From positions 1 to 28,496 of the forward strand of contig LCPX01000003.1 of NCBI GenBank assembly GCA_001003855.1: a DNA stretch of 28,496 nt, read 5' to 3'. The DNA comes from Candidatus Moranbacteria bacterium GW2011_GWE1_49_15 (GTDB lineage: Bacteria > Patescibacteriota > Minisyncoccia > Moranbacterales > GWC2-37-73). The notes under the pieces are model-generated. The model searched no databases. It saw nothing but the letters and a program-made list of their open reading frames with translations, and had not been told where the DNA came from. The translations under genes and the position numbers were made by a program. This document shows, one piece after another, positions 23,772 to 28,496 of this stretch (within the stretch, counting starts at the first letter, position 1; the number at the start of each line of letters is the position of its first letter).

Positions 23772-23800
23772 ATTATATAACAAAATCATGAAAAAGTCAA
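23772..23800 (-). promoter_or_regulatory. Promoter of the minus-strand 128-residue gene
   Basis: On the minus strand, TTGACT (23795-23800), a 17-base spacer and TATAAT (23772-23777). The -35 box and part of the spacer lie inside the ruvX coding region, so the two promoters overlap or face each other. Confidence 0.75.
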
Positions 23801-24219
23801 TAGCTAGTCCGGATTCAGCGCAAATAAGCACCTTTTTAGGGGTGGATTTCGGCAAGTCCAAAATAGGCCTGGCGATAGCAGATGAGGAGACGAAAATAGC
23901 CTTTTCATTCGACATGCTCAAAAACGACGGGGAATTTTGGAAAAATCTTCGGGAAATATGCGAGTGCGAGAAGGTGAAAAAGATCATAATCGGCACGCCT
24001 TCCTATAAAATCAACCAAGACGGCGCAGAAGCCGTCAAGAAATTCGCCGAGAGGGCGGAAAAGGAAACAGGGATCGGTACCGAACTGGAAGAGGAGATGT
24101 TCACGACCAAGATGGCGCAAGCCGGCCTTAAAGAAAGGGGAGTTAAAAATGTATCAAGTATGGACGACAGCGCGGCGGCGCGGATCATCCTGCAATCCTG
24201 GCTGGACAGGAACCCATAG
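23788..24219 (+). CDS. ruvX: Holliday-junction resolvase-like protein (RuvX/YqgF)
   Basis: A 143-residue RNase H-fold protein. GVDFGKSKIGLA (18-29) contains the first catalytic aspartate (Asp20), IIIGTPSY is the second strand, EEEMFTT (101-107) supplies the acidic residue of the family's DERLTT-like motif, and MDDSAAARIILQ (125-136) gives the last aspartate. In other bacteria this protein matures 16S rRNA or acts on branched DNA. The ATG at 23788 is chosen because an upstream in-frame ATG at 23722 only adds 22 residues of non-family sequence. A TATATA box lies about ten bases before the ATG, so the mRNA may be leaderless. Confidence 0.93.
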   Translation: MKKSIASPDSAQISTFLGVDFGKSKIGLAIADEETKIAFSFDMLKNDGEFWKNLREICECEKVKKIIIGTPSYKINQDGAEAVKKFAERAEKETGIGTELEEEMFTTKMAQAGLKERGVKNVSSMDDSAAARIILQSWLDRNP

Positions 24220-24241
24220 GCGATCGGAATTCGGGAGACCT

Positions 24242-24270
24242 GTGCCATTTTTTAAAAAATATGCTATAAT
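24242..24270 (+). promoter_or_regulatory. Extended -10 promoter of the glycosyltransferase gene
   Basis: TGCTATAAT (24262-24270) is an extended -10 element, with a -35-like GTGCCA (24242-24247) 17 bases upstream. The leader to the ATG is about 45 bases. Confidence 0.7.
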
Positions 24271-24321
24271 CAAGGCATAGAAAACGTGTGATCCAATTTA
24301 ATTATTTTTTCTGTCAAAAAA

Positions 24322-25086
24322 ATGGAACAGCAGCCGCATCTGTCGGTGATCATACCGGCATACAAGGAAGGGGAGAGAATCGGACATAATCTTTTGGAAA
24401 TAGAGAAATTTCTCGCTGCAAAGGATTTTTCCTATGAAATCATCGTGGTAGTGGACGGGTCACCTGACAACACCGCGGAGGTCGCGGAAAATTACAAAGG
24501 GCAAGTCAAGAACCTGACCGTTATCAACAACAAGGAAAACCACGGAAAGGGTTATGTCGTGAGGCAAGGGCTTTTGGCATCCAAGGGAAGATATAGGGTA
24601 TTCCTTGACGCCGACGGATCGACCTCGATCACCCATCTGGACAAATTCCTGCCGGAATTCGAGAAAGGTTTCGACGTGGTCATTGGTTCGCGCGACATCG
24701 AGGGCTCTTTCATCCAGGTGCACCAGCCGAGACATAGGGAGATAATGGGGGACATGGGAAACTGGCTTATTCGCATCGTTTTGGGCCTTTGGAGTTATCC
24801 GGACACGCAGTGCGGTTTCAAGATGCTATCCGACAAAGCCGCCCAAGAAGTAGCTTCGAGGATGGTGGTGGACAGGTTCGGTTTCGATTTCGAACTTATC
24901 ATTTTGGCTGAAAAATTGGGATTCAAGGTGAAGCAGATGCCGGTCAGATGGCTCAATGAGGAGGGATCCACGGTGAGCCTTACTGGAAAAAACGGTTTCA
25001 TCCAGGTGGTCATCGACCTTTTCAAAACCAAAGGAAGGCTTATCGCTGGAAAATATAATATCAAGAAGGTTGCGGACCAAAAATAA
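24322..25086 (+). CDS. Family 2 glycosyltransferase (dolichyl-phosphate glycosyltransferase-like)
   Basis: A 254-residue GT-A fold enzyme. SVIIPAYKEGERI at the start, VVVDGSPDNT (42-51), FLDADGS (94-100) with the DxD metal site (Asp96, Asp98), and DTQCGFKM (161-168) are typical of polyprenyl-phosphate sugar transferases (DPM/ALG5-like). It likely makes a lipid-linked sugar for surface glycans or protein glycosylation. It has no C-terminal membrane helices, so it would sit on the inner membrane face. The sugar is unknown. It has its own promoter, and the galT-like gene follows by 67 bases. Confidence 0.93.
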   Translation: MEQQPHLSVIIPAYKEGERIGHNLLEIEKFLAAKDFSYEIIVVVDGSPDNTAEVAENYKGQVKNLTVINNKENHGKGYVVRQGLLASKGRYRVFLDADGSTSITHLDKFLPEFEKGFDVVIGSRDIEGSFIQVHQPRHREIMGDMGNWLIRIVLGLWSYPDTQCGFKMLSDKAAQEVASRMVVDRFGFDFELIILAEKLGFKVKQMPVRWLNEEGSTVSLTGKNGFIQVVIDLFKTKGRLIAGKYNIKKVADQK

Positions 25087-25153
25087 TCTTGTATTTTTCA
25101 ATTTAAAATAAAACCAGTCAGCTGCGGCTTACCGGTAAAATAAAAACAAAAAA

Positions 25154-26248
25154 GTGAATATCGAAGTATCAAGTACGGGCGCTTTGGAACAAAAGGAGGA
25201 AACTCCGACGATCCGGGAGTCTGAAAAGGAACAGAAGAAGAAAAGCGATCCTGTCTCGGAACTCCGCCAGGATCTTGTGACCGGGGACTGGGTGGTCATC
25301 GCGACCGGCAGAGCTAAAAGACCCGATGAATTTGGAAAGTACGAAAGGGTTAAGAACGACACCGGTATCGACAACTGCCTTTTCGAGGATCCGGTCGCTA
25401 CCGGACAGGAAAAAGACGTCCTGATTTACCACCGGGAGGACGGGGAATGGACGCTCAGGGTGTTTCCGAACAAATACCCGGCTTTTGCGCGGGGAGCTTT
25501 GCCAAAAAACCTGGACGATGGTCCCTATTTCGCCATGAACGGCTCCGGTTACCATGAGGTTGTCGTCACCCGCGACCACTACAAGCATATCCAGGATATG
25601 GAGGACGCCGAGGTGGCTGAGATTTTCGACGCTTTCCAGGACAGGTATCTGGAACTTATGAACCGCAAGAGCGTGAATTACGTCGCCCTTTTCCATAATT
25701 ACGGGAAAGAAGCCGGCGCTTCCATTTCCCATCCGCATTCCCAGCTCATGGCGATCCCGGTCATTTCCCCCTATATCAAACAGGAGTTGGACGGAGCCGA
25801 GCTTTATCATAAGAAAAACAAGCATTGCGTCTTCTGCACCATTTCCGATTATGAATCGGACCACGGCAAGAGAGTGGTTTTCGAGAACAACGACTTCATC
25901 GCTTTTTGCCCGTTTTCCTCCAGGGCGGCATTTGAAATCTGGGTGATGCCGAAAAAACACAGTCCATATTTCGAGCGCATAACCAACGAGCAAAAAATGA
26001 AACTGGCGCAAGTCTTCAAAAAGGCCTTGAATTCGGTCTGCAAGGCGCTCAATGACCCTCCTTACAATTTCTATATCCACACCGCCCCTTGCGACGGCAA
26101 GGATTATCCGCATTTCCATTGGCACATCGAGATCCTGCCACACACTTCGACTTGGGCCGGATTCGAACTGGAGACCGGCATAGAGATTTCCACTATCCAG
26201 CCGGAGGTCGCCGCGGAATATCTCAGAAGCGTCATGACCAATGGGTGA
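25154..26248 (+). CDS. GalT-like nucleotidylyltransferase (HIT superfamily)
   Basis: A 364-residue protein with GalT family features: SELRQDLVTGDWVVIATGRAKRP near the start, VFPNKYPAF, HEVVVTRDHY, and the catalytic HPHSQ (193-197, nucleophile probably His195). A second HIT-like half ends HFHWHIEIL. The last glycine of the usual HPHGQ is Ser here, and only one Cys (Cys75) of the usual zinc pair is present in NCLFEDP. It moves a nucleotidyl group between a sugar 1-phosphate and a nucleotide-sugar, though the substrate could be ADP- rather than UDP-linked. It starts at GTG; the first 30 residues are charged low-complexity sequence. It stops with TGA. Confidence 0.85.
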   Translation: MNIEVSSTGALEQKEETPTIRESEKEQKKKSDPVSELRQDLVTGDWVVIATGRAKRPDEFGKYERVKNDTGIDNCLFEDPVATGQEKDVLIYHREDGEWTLRVFPNKYPAFARGALPKNLDDGPYFAMNGSGYHEVVVTRDHYKHIQDMEDAEVAEIFDAFQDRYLELMNRKSVNYVALFHNYGKEAGASISHPHSQLMAIPVISPYIKQELDGAELYHKKNKHCVFCTISDYESDHGKRVVFENNDFIAFCPFSSRAAFEIWVMPKKHSPYFERITNEQKMKLAQVFKKALNSVCKALNDPPYNFYIHTAPCDGKDYPHFHWHIEILPHTSTWAGFELETGIEISTIQPEVAAEYLRSVMTNG

Positions 26249-26317
26249 GTGGGCGGAGGACCGGGCTCGTAAGCGGGAATTTTTTCGGACGATAAATTTT
26301 AAAGGAGCACGAATAAG

Positions 26318-26836
26318 ATGAAGGTAAAACGAGGTTTTTCTTTGGTGGAGCTCATGGCGGTCATAGCCATAATCGGGGTTTTGGCTGGCGTGATCACCGT
26401 GAGTGTGGTCAGCATAAAAACCAGATCGAGGGATAAAGCCGCTATGGTAAGTATGGAGAGTACTAGGTTGTTAACTTCGAAATGCCTCAAGAGCGGTTTG
26501 AGTGATGTTAGGCTGGGTTTTCCTGCTCCTATGTGGGGTGAGCCCGACGTTATGTGTTACCAGATACCCCCAGTGACGGTCGTTGGTTTCCCTGAATGGC
26601 CGATCGTAAAAGATGGCTGGGAATATGGATGGTGCACTGATAGTACCTGTTTTTATTTTTGTGCTCCTGGTTATTCAGGGGGCTCCGCTCCTCCATTTTG
26701 TCCTGCTGGTTATGATAATTATGCTGACGGAGTTTGCGGAGGAAATAGGGCAAACGGATCCTTTTGCTATGCGCTTAGAAATGGGTCTAAATATATTTGG
26801 TGCACTGAGACTGGTTGCAAAAAACAGGGATTTTGA
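26318..26836 (+). CDS. Cysteine-rich type IV pilin-like protein
   Basis: A 172-residue protein with a canonical prepilin leader: MKVKRG|FSLVELMAVIAIIG, with the cleavage Gly6-Phe7 and the conserved Glu11, followed by a hydrophobic helix to about residue 33. The soluble part has ten cysteines (56, 80, 106, 111, 115, 128, 140, 150, 162, 167) and an internal repeat WCTDSTC / WCTETGC (105-111, 161-167). It is probably a minor pilin or pseudopilin exported by a type IV pilus system encoded elsewhere. AAAGGAG 10 bases before the ATG is a clear SD. Codon use is T-ending, unlike its neighbours, which may point to transfer or rapid surface evolution. Confidence 0.87.
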   Translation: MKVKRGFSLVELMAVIAIIGVLAGVITVSVVSIKTRSRDKAAMVSMESTRLLTSKCLKSGLSDVRLGFPAPMWGEPDVMCYQIPPVTVVGFPEWPIVKDGWEYGWCTDSTCFYFCAPGYSGGSAPPFCPAGYDNYADGVCGGNRANGSFCYALRNGSKYIWCTETGCKKQGF

Positions 26837-26844
26837 GGTATAGT
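26815..26844 (+). promoter_or_regulatory. Promoter of tpiA
   Basis: TTGCAA (26815-26820), an 18-base spacer and TATAGT (26839-26844). It lies in and just past the end of the pilin-like gene and would start transcription about 25 bases before tpiA. Confidence 0.65.
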
Positions 26845-26875
26845 GGGTAGAATCATTAGATAAAGTCAAAGCCGT

Positions 26876-27646
26876 ATGGAAAAATACATAATAGGAAATC
26901 TCAAGATGAACCTTTTGACCCAGGCGGAAAGGAACCATTATCTGTCGTCTTTCAGTTCCGAGCTCAAGAAAAGCAAGTTTCCGAATTCCAAAATAGTGCT
27001 TTGCCCTCCTTGTCTGCATATGGAAAAATTCGTCGGGATTTTGCAGGGCGCCGGCGTGGAAATCGGAGCGCAGAACATTTTTCCTGAAGAGCGGGGCTCG
27101 TTCACCGGGGAAATTTCCCCTTTGATGGTGAAGAACTTCGGAGGGAAATATACCATAGTCGGCCACAGCGAAAGAAGGAGGTATTTCGACGAGACCAACG
27201 CCGTCGCCAATGAAAAGATAAAACTCGCTTTGGGAAGCGGGCTCCGTCCTATTTATTGCATCGGGGAGACCGAGGATGAAAGGAGGAGGGATCTGACTTT
27301 CGACGTCATAGCGGGCCAGCTCGAAGAAGGATTGGCCGGAATAGCCAATACCCAGGCCGATAAGCTGGTGATCGCCTATGAACCGATATGGGCCGTCGGA
27401 ACGGACGCCGTGCCGACGAGCGACGAGGTCATGGAGGTCAAGATTTTGATAAGAAAAATACTTTCCGAGTTATATAGTCCGGAAATGGCCGAAAGGATCC
27501 CGATACTTTACGGAGGCTCGGTCAAATCCAGGACCGCGCTCGAGGTTTGCGTCGAGCCGGGCATGGACGGGGTTCTGGTGGGTAGGGAAAGTCTGATACC
27601 GATAGAATTTTTGAAAATAGCGAACATTATCGACAAGGCGCAATAA
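26876..27646 (+). CDS. tpiA: Triosephosphate isomerase
   Basis: A 256-residue cytoplasmic enzyme of normal length that interconverts dihydroxyacetone phosphate and glyceraldehyde 3-phosphate in glycolysis. Catalytic residues are present: Asn8 and Lys10 (NLKMN), His97 (VGHSERR), Glu169 (YEPIWAVGT) and the phosphate-binding YGGS (212-215). The next gene is aldolase, its natural partner in the pathway; the pilin-like gene upstream is unrelated. Confidence 0.97.
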   Translation: MEKYIIGNLKMNLLTQAERNHYLSSFSSELKKSKFPNSKIVLCPPCLHMEKFVGILQGAGVEIGAQNIFPEERGSFTGEISPLMVKNFGGKYTIVGHSERRRYFDETNAVANEKIKLALGSGLRPIYCIGETEDERRRDLTFDVIAGQLEEGLAGIANTQADKLVIAYEPIWAVGTDAVPTSDEVMEVKILIRKILSELYSPEMAERIPILYGGSVKSRTALEVCVEPGMDGVLVGRESLIPIEFLKIANIIDKAQ

Positions 27647-27729
27647 TATTATTCATTGAAACATTAACGCATTGAGGAATTAACGCATGAAATCCGTTAG
27701 TCCGTGAGTCCGTTAATAAATATTAAGAA
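27647..27729. repeat. Repeat-rich spacer before the aldolase gene
   Basis: ATTAACGCAT occurs twice (about 27665-27674 and 27683-27692), followed by three copies of a TCCGT-containing word (about 27696-27716). The sequence is mostly short direct repeats, like the spacer at 3394-3537. No promoter or gene is clear. Confidence 0.5.
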
Positions 27730-28496
27730 ATGATAGTCAGCGTAAAAGAAATACTTACCAAGGCGAAAGAAGGGGGTTATGCCGTCGGCGCTTTCAATAC
27801 CGTGAATTTGGAAACGACCAGGGCGATCGTCGAAGCGGCCAAGGAACTTCGCTCCCCGGTCATCATCCAGGTGACGGAAAAAACCATGGAATATGGCGGA
27901 GGCAGGGGAATCTTCCATTTGATCAAAAACGACGCGGAATTCTACGCCCCGGAAATCCCGATCGGGATCCATCTTGATCACGGCAAAAGTTTCGAACTTA
28001 TCGAAAGATGCGCGGAGATAGGATTCGAATCCGTGATGTATGACGGATCAAGAAAAAAATATGAAGACAATTTGGCGATGACCAAGAAGGTCGTGGATTT
28101 TTGCCACTCCCGCGATATCGACGTGCAGGGGGAATTGGGGAGCGTGCCGTATCTCGGAGAATCTGGAATGGAGGTGGTGGATTGGGATGAATATATGACC
28201 GACCCGGCCCAGGCCGAGGATTTCGTGAAAAAGACGGGCATAGACGCTTTGGCCGTGGCCATCGGGAACGCGCATGGGTTTTTCAAGGAAAGAAGCGTGC
28301 CGGATTACGCCAGGTTGGAAATGATCAGCAAGAGCATTTCGATTCCCTTGGTTCTTCACGGCGCTTCGGATTGGGAGCACGACAGAGTGAAAGAGGTGGT
28401 CTCACGGGGAATTTCCTGCTTCAATGTGGACACGGCGACCAGGCTCGCTTTCGTGAATTCCCTGGTGAAGGCCGTGCGCGAGCAAAACGAGATTTC
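27730..28496 (+). CDS. fba: Class II fructose-bisphosphate aldolase (partial, 3' end cut)
   Basis: The first 255 residues are in the window; the frame is still open at the edge. It has the zinc and catalytic residues of class II enzymes: Asp83-His84 (HLDHGKS), Glu135 (QGELGSVP), His182 (GNAHG) and His210 (LHGASD). It cleaves fructose 1,6-bisphosphate to triose phosphates, and with tpiA just upstream makes a glycolytic pair. The start ATG lacks an SD. It might also be a tagatose-bisphosphate aldolase, which shares these motifs. Confidence 0.93.
   Translation, partial: MIVSVKEILTKAKEGGYAVGAFNTVNLETTRAIVEAAKELRSPVIIQVTEKTMEYGGGRGIFHLIKNDAEFYAPEIPIGIHLDHGKSFELIERCAEIGFESVMYDGSRKKYEDNLAMTKKVVDFCHSRDIDVQGELGSVPYLGESGMEVVDWDEYMTDPAQAEDFVKKTGIDALAVAIGNAHGFFKERSVPDYARLEMISKSISIPLVLHGASDWEHDRVKEVVSRGISCFNVDTATRLAFVNSLVKAVREQNEI

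Noticed and set aside
23723..23787. A longer ruvX starting at the upstream ATG (23722).
   Set aside because: The added residues do not resemble the family and overlap the minus-strand gene's SD and promoter.

Overview
The window looks like a chromosomal segment of a Candidate Phyla Radiation (Patescibacteria) bacterium, probably Parcubacteria-like. This is an inference from gene content. The long str-S10-spc ribosomal block has no rpmD (L30) between rpsE and rplO. Small DUF5654-like and DUF378-like membrane proteins are present. S14, L24 and L28 are the zinc (CxxC) forms. Most ribosomal-protein genes have AT-rich leaders without a Shine-Dalgarno (SD) sequence. UGA is used as an ordinary stop (rpsJ, galT-like, pilin-like gene), so this is not a UGA-recoding lineage.

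Layout. 1-340: a terminator, then a striking RNA locus in which a canonical tRNA-Pro(GGG) lies inside the anticodon loop of a second tRNA-Pro-like gene, flanked by a long inverted repeat. 351-1660: overlapping PIG-L deacetylase-like and HD-domain genes. 1702-2040 (minus): a small hypothetical gene. 2179-4454: a membrane-anchored transglutaminase-like protein, a DEDDy exonuclease and a DUF5654-like protein. 4585-5944: a DUF378-like protein, a minus-strand rpmB (L28) and a site-2 protease.

5976-23280: a sigma70-type promoter starts the translation block: rpsL, rpsG / fusA / tuf / rpsJ / rplC-rplD-rplW-rplB-rpsS-rplV-rpsC-rplP-rpmC-rpsQ-rplN-rplX-rplE-rpsN-rpsH-rplF-rplR-rpsE-rplO / secY-adk-map. 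The slashes mark points where the DNA shows a terminator, promoter or structured leader, so the block is probably several transcription units. The alpha-operon genes (infA, rpmJ, rpsM and so on) do not follow map.

23287-28496: a convergent terminator, a minus-strand secreted or anchored hypothetical protein, ruvX, a family 2 glycosyltransferase, a galT-like nucleotidylyltransferase, a cysteine-rich type IV pilin-like protein, tpiA, and the start of a class II fructose-bisphosphate aldolase that runs off the window.

Working together: the core encodes about 20 ribosomal proteins, two elongation factors, the Sec channel (SecY inserts membrane proteins), adenylate kinase and methionine aminopeptidase (trims new proteins). 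The flanks hold DNA/RNA maintenance, sugar-nucleotide or surface-glycan, pilus and glycolysis genes. The best candidates for undescribed biology are the nested tRNA locus and two leaders with mutually exclusive hairpins: one before rplC, with a nine-base perfect SD and a five-codon reading frame, and one between rplO and secY.
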